Shown here: positions 42,093-50,030 of the stretch, one piece after another | How positions within the stretch are numbered: the stretch's first letter is position 1 | How the letters are laid out: each line of letters opens with the position of its first letter | DNA from: Akkermansiaceae bacterium | GTDB lineage: Bacteria > Verrucomicrobiota > Verrucomicrobiia > Verrucomicrobiales > Akkermansiaceae | Reading direction: 5' to 3' | Assembly: GCA_015062005.1 (NCBI GenBank) | Contig: SUVL01000010.1 | Span: forward strand, 1 to 64,000 | DNA length: 64,000 nt | Translations under genes and position numbers: made by a program | The notes under the pieces: model-generated | What the model was told of the DNA's origin: nothing | Databases searched by the model: none | What the model saw: only the letters and a program-made list of their open reading frames with translations

Positions 42093-42653
42093 ATGATGGA
42101 TCTGATGCCTGGTTTTGATTCTGCGCGTGCCATATTCTGCACCATAGCGTGGGCGGCCACCCTGCTGGCTGCGCTACTGTTCGTCATATCTTTCTTCACT
42201 GATTTTGAAGGTGGAGAGGCGGATGCTGCCTGTGGCGATGGCGCCGATACCGGCATGTTCTCGTTCCGGGCCATCATCGGCTTCTTCCTTGGCCTGGGCT
42301 GGGGCGGGTACCTCAGCATGCAGGGTGGTGGGAGCGTGGCAGTGGCGTGCGGTGTCGGGCTTGGCACCGGCGTGGTCATGTTTCTGCTGGTTGCCCTGCT
42401 TATCCGCGCCATATATGGCTTGCGGTCCGATGGCAATATTTCCCCCCAGAGCCTGGTGGGCATGAACGGTACGGTATATGTGACCATTCCTCCGCATGGT
42501 GAGCCGGGCGGTCAGGTGCAGGTGGCGCACCCGAACCAGTTGCTTACCCTGCCCGCAGTGCAGGAGGGGGATACCCCGCTGCCTGCCCAGACTCCCATTG
42601 TAGTGACTGCATCCGTTGCCGGCCAGGTCACTGTGCGCCCCCTTTCAAAATAA
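42093..42653 (+). CDS. NfeD/YqiJ-like membrane protein, flotillin partner
   Basis: 186 residues with three or four membrane spans (IFCTIAWAATLLAALLFVIS; AIIGFFLGLGWGGYL; VGLGTGVVMFLLVALLIRAI) and a small C-terminal OB-like domain (SLVGMNGTVYVTIPPHGEPG ... PIVVTASVAGQVTVRPL). This resembles the YqiJ/YuaF NfeD-type proteins encoded with flotillins. It precedes the flotillin gene by 16 bp, which supports that reading. Confidence 0.75.
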   Translation: MMDLMPGFDSARAIFCTIAWAATLLAALLFVISFFTDFEGGEADAACGDGADTGMFSFRAIIGFFLGLGWGGYLSMQGGGSVAVACGVGLGTGVVMFLLVALLIRAIYGLRSDGNISPQSLVGMNGTVYVTIPPHGEPGGQVQVAHPNQLLTLPAVQEGDTPLPAQTPIVVTASVAGQVTVRPLSK

Positions 42654-42669
42654 CCCCCAAACTGAACAT

Positions 42670-44163
42670 ATGATTAATCAGCTCGCAAATGCAGCGCCGG
42701 ATGGCATCGGCAGCATCGTGGCCATCATTATTCTGGTGGTCTTCCTTCTGGGTACCGTCGTGTGGCTCTTCAGCCGTTACAAGATGTGCCCATCGGATAA
42801 AATCCTCATCGTCTACGGCAACGTGGGGGCAGGGCGTTCCGCCAAGTGCATTCATGGTGGTGCCACCTTTATTGTTCCCATCGTACAGAGCTACGCATTC
42901 ATGGATCTCAATCCCATCAATATTGATGTGCCGCTGAAGGGGGCTCTCTCCAGTCAGAATATCCGAGTGGATGTGCCGTCGTCCTTCATTGTGGGTATCA
43001 GCACTCAGCCGGAAATCATGCAGAATGCCGCCAGCCGCCTGCTGGGCCGCACCCGTCAGGACATCCGTGACCTCGCCTCCGAAATCATCATGGGCCAGAT
43101 GCGCGTGGTTATCGCTTCCCTCACCATCGAAGAAATCAACGCCGACCGTGAGAAGCTTATCAAGGGCATTACCGGGGGCGTGGATGTGGAGCTGCACAAG
43201 GTGGGGCTCTACCTCATCAACGCCAATATCACTGACATCCGCGATGCTTCCGGCTACATTGCGGCCCTTGGTCAGGAGGCCGCCGCACGCGCTATCAATG
43301 ATGCCATGATTAAGGTGGCAGAGGAAACCCGCCGCGGTGAGATTGGCAAGGCTGAGGCTCTCCGCGACCAGACGGTGCAGGTGGCCATGGCCAATGCTGC
43401 TGCCGTGGAGGGCAACAACGAAGCCCAGATGAAAGTGGCAGATTCCAATGCCCGCCTCAAGGTGCGCCAGGCCGAGGCCGCCCGCATAGCCCTTGTGGCT
43501 GAGAAGGAACAGGCCGCCCAGGCTGAGGCTGCTGGTTACATTGCCAACCGTGAGGCTGAGATGAAGCGTGCCGAGCTGGAGCGCGCCACCCAGACCGCCA
43601 ATGAAATCGTGAAGGCTGAAATCCAGAAGCGTAAGCAGGAAATCGCCGCTGAGGCCGTGGCTTCCGTCATGGTGAAGGAGCAGCAAGGTAAGGCTGATGC
43701 TCTGGTGATTGAGAAGGAGGCCGAAGGCCTTGCCGCCACCAAGCTGGCCAAGGGTGAGGCGGACGCCCTTCTCCTCAAGAAGAAGGCTGAAGGCGAGGGC
43801 CTGGAGCTCGTGGGCCGCGGTAATGCTGCTGCCATTCAGGCGGCGCTGGAGGCCAAGGCAACCGGTTTCCGCGAGATTGTGGCCGCCGCCGGCGATGCCC
43901 GCGCCGCCTCCGGCCTGCTGGTGACCGAGCAGCTGCCCACCATCGTGGAGACGCAGGCCAGTGCTATCCGCAACCTCTCCTTCGATAAGGTGGTGGTCAT
44001 GGGCGGAGGCGACAGCAAGAGCGGCTCCGTGGGCGGCTTTGTGCAGAACCTGGTCACAGGTACTCTGCCGCTGCATGAACTGGCCCAGAGCGTGGGCGTG
44101 CAGCTGCCTGATTATCTCGGCAAGTCTGCTCCTGAAGCTCCGGCTCCTGAGCCGAAGGCATAA
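42670..44163 (+). CDS. Flotillin-like SPFH/band-7 protein (YqiK/FloT type)
   Basis: 497 residues. An N-terminal membrane span (IGSIVAIIILVVFLLGTVVW) is followed by an SPFH domain (YGNVGAGRSAKCIHGGATFI; SSFIVGISTQPEIMQNAASR; DIRDLASEIIMGQMRVVIAS). A long Ala/Glu-rich flotillin coiled coil follows (KVAEETRRGEIGKAEALRDQ; AEAAGYIANREAEMKRAELE). Bacterial flotillins organise membrane microdomains. ATG 42670 (MINQLANAAPDG) is used. It forms an operon with the NfeD-like gene and is closed by a shared terminator. Confidence 0.9.
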   Translation: MINQLANAAPDGIGSIVAIIILVVFLLGTVVWLFSRYKMCPSDKILIVYGNVGAGRSAKCIHGGATFIVPIVQSYAFMDLNPINIDVPLKGALSSQNIRVDVPSSFIVGISTQPEIMQNAASRLLGRTRQDIRDLASEIIMGQMRVVIASLTIEEINADREKLIKGITGGVDVELHKVGLYLINANITDIRDASGYIAALGQEAAARAINDAMIKVAEETRRGEIGKAEALRDQTVQVAMANAAAVEGNNEAQMKVADSNARLKVRQAEAARIALVAEKEQAAQAEAAGYIANREAEMKRAELERATQTANEIVKAEIQKRKQEIAAEAVASVMVKEQQGKADALVIEKEAEGLAATKLAKGEADALLLKKKAEGEGLELVGRGNAAAIQAALEAKATGFREIVAAAGDARAASGLLVTEQLPTIVETQASAIRNLSFDKVVVMGGGDSKSGSVGGFVQNLVTGTLPLHELAQSVGVQLPDYLGKSAPEAPAPEPKA

Positions 44164-44179
44164 GAATACGCTGTACGAA

Positions 44180-44214
44180 AAAGCCCCTGGGCAGCTTTTG
44201 CCCAGGGGCTTTTT
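44180..44214. terminator. Bidirectional terminator between flotillin and HAD genes
   Basis: AAGCCCCTGGGC pairs perfectly with GCCCAGGGGCTT, with A run before and T run after, between convergent genes. Confidence 0.9.
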
Positions 44215-45089
44215 TAATGCTTGGGTGCGCGTTGCTGCGACGTGGGGAAGACGCGTTGCGCATGCACGATGGAATCGGCCATGTTCCGCACCGTTTCCTC
44301 CAGGATATTGCACAGGTGGCTGCCTTCCCGGAAATCCGCCGGGGCAAAGAAATCCACCCGGTGCTGGGATGATTTGAGTGCATAGCACTTCTGGAAGCTG
44401 CGGCGTGAGGCATCGTCCGGGTTATAGACGGCCACGCTCAGCCCGCCTTGCTGGCGCATCACGGTGAAGCAGGGCACATCTGTGGGCCCATCGCCTATGT
44501 AAATCATGTGCTCAAAGGGAATGGGGCGTAAATCGCTGTCCATGTGGTCGTTCACATCCTCGATGTAGTTGAGCATGCCCTTGTTGATTCGGAAGAGGTA
44601 TTGAGTCTTGCTGGTGTGGGAGATGACGCGTTTCGGGAAGCTGATGCGGCCGTCCTGCTCGCTGAATTCGCATCCGAAGACTTCTCGCATGTACGGGCGG
44701 ATGATGGAGCCGTCCAGGATGCTCTTGATACCGCTGGAGATGATGTAGAACTCCACCCTTACCCCGGCGAAGCGGTGTTCCTTGCTAAGGGCTCGTTCCT
44801 CGAATTTCTGGAAGAATTCGGGGATTCCCTTGTAGTAGGTCAGCTTCTTGCCGAGCTCCCGCAGGTGCTCATTACTCACACCGTCCAGACTCAGGGTGTC
44901 GAGGATTTCTTTCAGGTAGCTCAGCTCGCCATCCCAGCCTTCGTCCCGGCTGCGCTCGTTGCATTTGCGCCAGAACTGTTCGGCATCTATCCCGTATTCC
45001 GGGAACAGCGTGTCCTCCTGCATGTTGTGCGGGCTCAGTGTCTGGTCAAAGTCGAAAATCAGTGCTATTGTATTTTGAGGAACGGCCAT
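44214..45089 (-). CDS. HAD superfamily hydrolase
   Basis: 291 residues. HAD motifs: [15 protein letters not shown] (nucleophile Asp), [14 protein letters not shown] Lys in the SKTQYLF region, [17 protein letters not shown]. The helical cap lies between about 30 and 110. The layout resembles phosphoserine-phosphatase-like members, but the substrate cannot be named. It is monocistronic, convergent with flotillin, with a -10 box 7 nt before its ATG. Confidence 0.85.
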   Translation of the reverse strand: MAVPQNTIALIFDFDQTLSPHNMQEDTLFPEYGIDAEQFWRKCNERSRDEGWDGELSYLKEILDTLSLDGVSNEHLRELGKKLTYYKGIPEFFQKFEERALSKEHRFAGVRVEFYIISSGIKSILDGSIIRPYMREVFGCEFSEQDGRISFPKRVISHTSKTQYLFRINKGMLNYIEDVNDHMDSDLRPIPFEHMIYIGDGPTDVPCFTVMRQQGGLSVAVYNPDDASRRSFQKCYALKSSQHRVDFFAPADFREGSHLCNILEETVRNMADSIVHAQRVFPTSQQRAPKH

Positions 45090-45096
45090 ATCCTAT

Positions 45097-45125
45097 CTTA
45101 TAGCCTTTCAATCCCACTTCTGCAA
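45097..45125 (-). promoter_or_regulatory. HAD gene promoter, leaderless geometry
   Basis: On the minus strand TTGCAG, 17 bp, TATAAG, then 7 nt to ATG 45089. Confidence 0.6.
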
Positions 45126-45159
45126 GCAAAAACGCGCGGCTGAACAATAAGAAAATGAA

Positions 45160-45188
45160 TTGACAAATGCCGTTCAATAGTATTGAAT
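45160..45188 (+). promoter_or_regulatory. Promoter of lipoprotein gene, leaderless geometry
   Basis: TTGACA (45160-45165), 17 bp, TTGAAT (45183-45188), then 7 nt (agggggt) to ATG 45196. Confidence 0.6.
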
Positions 45189-45195
45189 AGGGGGT

Positions 45196-45675
45196 ATGAG
45201 AATCTGCCTTACTCTCTCTGCTCTTTTCGTTACTTTGCTGGCTTCCTGTTCCCAGTATCAGGCTACCTGTATCACAGGCATGGCAGATTTGCCGCTCAAG
45301 ACAACGGACCTGCCTGGCGAGCGTTGGCAGGAGGCGCCGTTGAGAGCTAATGCTCAGTATGCCATGTACGGCGCCAACTCTAACAAGGAACGCGAGCTTC
45401 GCATCGGCGATTACTACTACTTACGCTGGTATGATGCCGAGCCCGCCAAGCCGGTGAAAATCGAGATGCTCTACACCCAGGCACTCACCGGGGCAGATGT
45501 GCTGACTCGTTCTGTCGAGTACAATGAACCGCGCGAATCTGCCGGTTCCCGCAAGGATACGTTCCACTTCTCCGGGCCGGAGCGTGCCAAGCGTGGAGAT
45601 GTGATGACCTGGAAGGTCAACCTCTACTGCGATGGCAAGCTGGTGGACTCTTTGCAGTCTTACCTCTGGGAATAA
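45196..45675 (+). CDS. Lipoprotein of unknown function
   Basis: 159 residues with a lipoprotein signal, MRICLTLSALFVTLLASCSQ (Cys 18). The mature chain is beta-rich (ELRIGDYYYLRWYDAEPAKP; VMTWKVNLYCDGKLVDSLQS) and may form a small beta-sandwich. No family is recognised. It lies 48 bp upstream of lepA but lepA has its own promoter starting 10 bp after this stop. Confidence 0.72.
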   Translation: MRICLTLSALFVTLLASCSQYQATCITGMADLPLKTTDLPGERWQEAPLRANAQYAMYGANSNKERELRIGDYYYLRWYDAEPAKPVKIEMLYTQALTGADVLTRSVEYNEPRESAGSRKDTFHFSGPERAKRGDVMTWKVNLYCDGKLVDSLQSYLWE

Positions 45676-45685
45676 GCGAATTCGC

Positions 45686-45714
45686 TTGACTTATGGCCGC
45701 TTGTCGCGTATCCT
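45686..45714 (+). promoter_or_regulatory. lepA promoter, leaderless geometry
   Basis: TTGACT (45686-45691), 17 bp, TATCCT (45709-45714), then 9 nt to ATG 45724. The same -10 hexamer, TATCCT, is found before the glycosyltransferase operon at 2191-2196. Confidence 0.75.
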
Positions 45715-45723
45715 TGCGCGCGC

Positions 45724-47532
45724 ATGGCAACGGACATCAGATTCAAACGCAATTTCTCCATCATTGCCCATATTGACCACGGTAAGACCACGCTGTCTGA
45801 CCGTCTCCTGGAATTTACCAACACCATCGGCGAGCGAGACAAGCAGGACCAGCTGCTCGATGCCATGGACCTGGAGCGCGAGAAGGGGATTACCATCAAG
45901 TCCCACCCCGTGACCATGCGCTACAAGGCCAAGGATGGCAACACCTACGAGCTCAACCTGCTGGATACCCCCGGCCACGTGGACTTCTCCTACGAAGTGA
46001 GCCGCTCCCTCGCCGCTTGCGATGGCGCTGTGCTCATTGTGGATGCCGCCCAGGGTGTGGAAGCCCAGACCCTGGCCAATATGCACCTGGCTGTGGAGCA
46101 GAATCTGGAAATCGTTCCCGTCATCAACAAGATTGACCTGCCCAGCACCAATCTGCCCAAGGTCTACCGCCAGCTGGAGGAAATCGTGTGCATTCCCAAG
46201 GAGGAGGCCATTCTCTGCTCCGCCAAGGCCGGTATCGGTATCGAAGACGTGCTGGAGGCCATCGTCACCCGCGTGCCCGCCCCCAAGGTGCTGGAGGATG
46301 ATAACCACCTGCGTGCCCTCGTGTTCGACTCCGTGTACGATGCTTACCGCGGCGTGGTGTCCTATGTGCGCCTGGTGAGCGGCAGCGTCTCCCGCGGCAT
46401 GAAGGTGAAGCTTTTCGCCACGGATGAAACCTACGAAGTGAAGGAAGTGGGTATCTTCACCCCCAAGATGCAGGCTGTGGATGAACTGCACACCGGCGAC
46501 GTGGGCTACATCATCGCCAACATGAAGAGCGCTGCCGATGTGAAGATTGGCGATACCTATACCAACCTGGCCGACCCGTGCAGCGAGCCGCTGCCTGGTT
46601 TCAAGGAGATTCGCCCCATGGTGTTCTCCGGTATCTACCCTGTGGATTCGGCTGACTACGAGGCGCTGAAGGCCGCTATGGCCAAGCTGCAGATTAACGA
46701 TGCCGCCTTCACCTACATGGGCGAAAGCTCCGTGGCCCTGGGCTTCGGTTTCCGCTGCGGTTTCCTCGGCCTGCTGCACATGGAGATTATCCAGGAGCGC
46801 CTGCGCCGCGAGTTCAACATGGACGTGATTTCCACCTACCCCTCGGTGATTTACGAAGTGCGCAAGACCGATGGCGAGGAAATCAACGTGGATAACCCCA
46901 GCATCCTTCCCGAACCACAGGAGATTGATGAAATCCGCGAGCCCATCGTCAAGGTGTTCATCATGATTCCCAGCGAGTACATCGGCGCCATCATGAGCAT
47001 CGTGATGGAGAAGCGCGGTGAGGTGATTCACACCGAAACCATCGATGATACCCGCGTGATGCTCACCTGCCGCATCCCCATGGCGGAAATCCTGGTGGAC
47101 TTCAACGATAAGCTCAAGAGCGCCACCCGCGGCTATGGCTCCATGGACTATGAGTACGACGGCTACCAGGCTGCCAAGCTCGTGAAGATGGATATGATGA
47201 TTGCCGGTGAGCCGGTGGATGCCTTCTCCATGATTGTGCACCGCGACCGCGCCGAAGCCGTGGGCCGCGAGCTGGCCACCAAGCTGAAGGACGTGATACC
47301 ACGCCAGCTCTTCACCGTGGCCATCCAGGCCTGCATCGGCGGCAAGATTATCGCCCGCGAAAGCATATCCCCCATGCGCAAGAACGTGACCGCCAAGTGC
47401 TACGGCGGCGACGTGACCCGAAAGCGCAAGTTGCTCGAGAAGCAGAAGGAAGGTAAGAAGCGCATGAAGGCCATCGGCAAGGTGAGCATTCCGCAGGAAG
47501 CCTTCATCAACGTGCTCAAGAGCGGCGACTAA
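45724..47532 (+). CDS. lepA: Elongation factor 4 (LepA)
   Basis: 602-residue translational GTPase that acts on stalled or mispositioned ribosomes. G1 is IAHIDHGKTTLSDRLLE, G2 region RERGIT-type appears as LEREKGITIKS, G3 is LLDTPGHVDFSYEV, G4 INKIDLPS. The LepA-specific C-terminal domain is present (RESISPMRKNVTAKCYGGDV, TRKRKLLEKQKEGKKRMK). Length and motifs are standard. A hairpin terminator follows. Confidence 0.98.
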   Translation: MATDIRFKRNFSIIAHIDHGKTTLSDRLLEFTNTIGERDKQDQLLDAMDLEREKGITIKSHPVTMRYKAKDGNTYELNLLDTPGHVDFSYEVSRSLAACDGAVLIVDAAQGVEAQTLANMHLAVEQNLEIVPVINKIDLPSTNLPKVYRQLEEIVCIPKEEAILCSAKAGIGIEDVLEAIVTRVPAPKVLEDDNHLRALVFDSVYDAYRGVVSYVRLVSGSVSRGMKVKLFATDETYEVKEVGIFTPKMQAVDELHTGDVGYIIANMKSAADVKIGDTYTNLADPCSEPLPGFKEIRPMVFSGIYPVDSADYEALKAAMAKLQINDAAFTYMGESSVALGFGFRCGFLGLLHMEIIQERLRREFNMDVISTYPSVIYEVRKTDGEEINVDNPSILPEPQEIDEIREPIVKVFIMIPSEYIGAIMSIVMEKRGEVIHTETIDDTRVMLTCRIPMAEILVDFNDKLKSATRGYGSMDYEYDGYQAAKLVKMDMMIAGEPVDAFSMIVHRDRAEAVGRELATKLKDVIPRQLFTVAIQACIGGKIIARESISPMRKNVTAKCYGGDVTRKRKLLEKQKEGKKRMKAIGKVSIPQEAFINVLKSGD

Positions 47533-47554
47533 GGTGTACCTTAAGCCTTTGTCA

Positions 47555-47594
47555 GAACTGCCTCCGGATGCATCCGGTGGCGGTTCTTGTTTTT
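47555..47594 (+). terminator. lepA terminator
   Basis: GAACTGCC...GGCGGTTC encloses CCGGATGCATCCGG, a long imperfect stem, followed by TTGTTTTT. Confidence 0.85.
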
Positions 47595-47618
47595 ACTGCA
47601 AAGCGTGGGTACGCGGCT

Positions 47619-48272
47619 TCAGGCCACCAGAGCGTTGGCGTTGATCTGCTCGATGGTCTTGCGGATATCTGCCCAGAGGCTCAGGCCTGTGAAGATATCC
47701 ACGATACTGCCCTGGTTGTTGAAGGGCGGCTGCTGCAGCACGCTGAAATCCTTCATGAGCCCGTTGAGCACGATATACTCCACCACCTGGTTCACAAAGT
47801 AAATCTGGCGGCTGTCCAGCTTGTTGGAATCCAGGAAGCGGGCAAAGGCTGCCTTGGCGGCGGCCATATCCAGCCCCACAATCTCGCGCACGAATTCTCC
47901 CAGCGGCTTCTGGGCAAATTCCTTCTCATAAGCATCCTTCGAGCCGATTTCCTGCCAGAGTATGCGCTCCAGTTCCTCCAGGTCCTCGGCGGAGAGGGGA
48001 ATGTTCCGCTTCAATTTGCCGATGACGCCGCTATCCTGGTGCTTCTTCAGAAAACTTTCCGCTTTGCTCCGGTGGGTTTCCAGCACGTTGTCGCCGGGCA
48101 GGGGCTCGCCGATTCTGGTGGAGATAACCTCGTCCCTGAAGTTCGTATCGTAGCGTCTGCACTCGTGGGGCAGGTACTTCATCAGGTCGCGCAGACGTTC
48201 GCGGATATGCTCGAACTCGTTCACCCCGGCATCTGCCAGGTAGCTGGTGTATGAAGGATTAGTCTTCTTCAC
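47619..48272 (-). pseudogene. Remnant of a type I restriction enzyme R subunit (EcoEI_R_C region)
   Basis: 217 codons matching the C-terminal domain of HsdR proteins: LERILWQEIGSKDAYEKEFA, QKPLGEFVREIVGLDMAAAK, then QIYFVNQVVEYIVLNGLM and ADIRKTIEQINANALVA. The DEAD helicase and nuclease parts are absent and no hsdM or hsdS is near. The frame stays open upstream to about 48325 (LPWSPPYLNDDKT) without an ATG, then hits TGA, so the GTG at 48272 is not a natural N-terminus. It is best read as the decayed 3' end of a lost restriction system; a small stand-alone protein is possible. Confidence 0.8.
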
Positions 48273-48439
48273 CGTTTTGTCATCGTTAAGATATGGGGGA
48301 CTCCATGGTAACAGATTTTTTTTCTCTCTTCCTCATGCTCTTCTCGTCGCAAAATATTCGAATTTCAACAAAAATGTGAATAAGAAAATACGATTTTTAA
48401 CTAATGTCTGAGATTGGAAAATGTATTTTACAAATATGC

Positions 48440-48468
48440 TTGACCTCTGATTGCCTGCGCGTTATACT
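48440..48468 (+). promoter_or_regulatory. Promoter of AAA/DUF4143 gene, with RBS
   Basis: TTGACC (48440-48445), 17 bp, TATACT (48463-48468). A clear Shine-Dalgarno AAGGAG at 48479-48484 sits 6 nt before ATG 48491, unlike the leaderless genes nearby. Confidence 0.75.
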
Positions 48469-48490
48469 TTCATCAGGTAAGGAGTAGGAT

Positions 48491-49906
48491 ATGACAATTT
48501 TCGACAGTCCCCGCATCTACAGCCTTCTGGAGCAATATAACCCCTGGTGGAAAAACGGGCAGGTCAGCGAGAAGTTGCCGACCATGCACAGAGAGGCGTA
48601 CCATGATACACTGCGCACCATTTGCAGTGCGGAGCTGCGCCGCTTTGCCGTGCTGAGCGGGGCCAGGCGCGTGGGTAAGACAACCGTCATGAAGCAATTA
48701 ATTGTCGAGTTGCTTTCCAGGGGGGTGTCGCCCAGTAATATTCTCTACCTCACTTTTGATAATCCCATTTTCAAGCTTTGTGGCATCGACCGGGTCATTC
48801 AGGCCTACGAGGAATACGTACCCCACCAAGGCCCCTATTTCTTCTTTCTCGATGAGGTGCAATACGCTGAATCCTGGTCGCTCTGGGTTAAGACCTTGTA
48901 CGATATGCACCAGGACTTGCGACTGGTGGCGACCGGTTCTGCAAGTCCGGCTATTGAAAAGGGGGCGTCTGACAGCGGCGTAGGCCGCTGGCGGGTATTC
49001 CGAATGCCGACGATGACCTTCAACGAATACTGCCACATGCAGGGCGTAGAAGCATGCCACGGCGAACTGCCACGTTTGCCCGAAATTGCCGGCATGGAAG
49101 CAAAGGACTTCAATCACCTCATGCTGCAATTCAACAATCTTGCCCCCTACTGGAATCGCTACTTACAGGTCGGGGGGTTCCCGGAGTTGATGCAGGTGCA
49201 GGATACTGCAGAAGCACAACGCGTGCTCCGGGAAGACGTGGTCGATAAAGTGCTGAAACGCGACGTGCCTGCACTGTTCGATGTGCGTAACTCTCTGCAA
49301 CTGGAAAAGATTTTCTTATACCTGTGTTTCCACACCGGCAATCTCATCAGTTTCACAAGCATATGCAGCGAGCTGGATGGTGTCTCCAAACCCACTCTGA
49401 TGCGTTACATCGATTATCTGAGGGATGCCAATCTGCTCTACATCAGCCACGACTACCATACCATCGGCAAGCGTGGACTTGCTGCAAGACCTAAAATCTA
49501 CATTGCTGATGCCGCTCTCCGCAACGCCTGCCTGATGATTGAAAATCCTCTGCTGAATCCGGCAGACCTGGGAATCATGGTTGAAACAACGGTTTATAAG
49601 CACTTTGCCTGTGCATTCTCCTCCCATGCTCACGTGGGCTACATGCGCCTGAGCCGCAACAAGGAAATAGATATCGTTGTCTCTCTTCCCTCTGGAACCA
49701 ACCTGCTTTGCGAGGTCAAATATCGCAGCCATTCCCCCATCTCCTCTCAGGATGCCATTCTTGCCCAATCTGCGGATAAAAACTGCATCGGCGCATTCGT
49801 TGCCAGCAAAGACCTCCACGATTACGGGATCTCCCTGACCGATTCCGGTTCCCGTCTCATTCGCATTCCTGCTCCTGCACTCTGCTACCTGCTCGGCGCA
49901 TCATAA
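48491..49906 (+). CDS. AAA_14 / DUF4143 ATPase
   Basis: 471 residues. N-terminal P-loop ATPase: Walker A LSGARRVGKTTVMKQL (about 56-70), Walker B YFFFLDEVQYAESW (about 116-130) with sensor text VATGSASPAI. The C-terminal DUF4143 domain is nuclease-like (DIVVSLPSGTNLLCEVKYRS, with the E-x-K of restriction-fold enzymes). Such proteins are frequent in gut bacteria and archaea, often in many paralogues; function is not established. It lies next to the restriction-subunit remnant, but the link is only positional. Confidence 0.88.
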   Translation: MTIFDSPRIYSLLEQYNPWWKNGQVSEKLPTMHREAYHDTLRTICSAELRRFAVLSGARRVGKTTVMKQLIVELLSRGVSPSNILYLTFDNPIFKLCGIDRVIQAYEEYVPHQGPYFFFLDEVQYAESWSLWVKTLYDMHQDLRLVATGSASPAIEKGASDSGVGRWRVFRMPTMTFNEYCHMQGVEACHGELPRLPEIAGMEAKDFNHLMLQFNNLAPYWNRYLQVGGFPELMQVQDTAEAQRVLREDVVDKVLKRDVPALFDVRNSLQLEKIFLYLCFHTGNLISFTSICSELDGVSKPTLMRYIDYLRDANLLYISHDYHTIGKRGLAARPKIYIADAALRNACLMIENPLLNPADLGIMVETTVYKHFACAFSSHAHVGYMRLSRNKEIDIVVSLPSGTNLLCEVKYRSHSPISSQDAILAQSADKNCIGAFVASKDLHDYGISLTDSGSRLIRIPAPALCYLLGAS

Positions 49907-49992
49907 GGTGTTAATTGCCGGAGCAATAACCAACGCTCTTACCTTCGCAACTTTTTAGAAGTCCCGTTTGACGATTATGAGGTGGCTCCGGC

Positions 49993-50022
49993 AAAAAAAG
50001 GAGCCGCAGTTGAAACTGCGGC
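49993..50022 (-). terminator. rho terminator
   Basis: On the minus strand GCCGCAGT-ttca-ACTGCGGC followed by TCC and seven T. A competing hairpin GGCTCC...GGAGCC (49984-50005) overlaps it. Confidence 0.8.
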
Positions 50023-50030
50023 TTGCGTGC

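Noticed and set aside
45691..47241. 516-codon minus-strand frame over lepA
   Set aside because: Antisense shadow of lepA, His/Gly/Val-rich with no motif.
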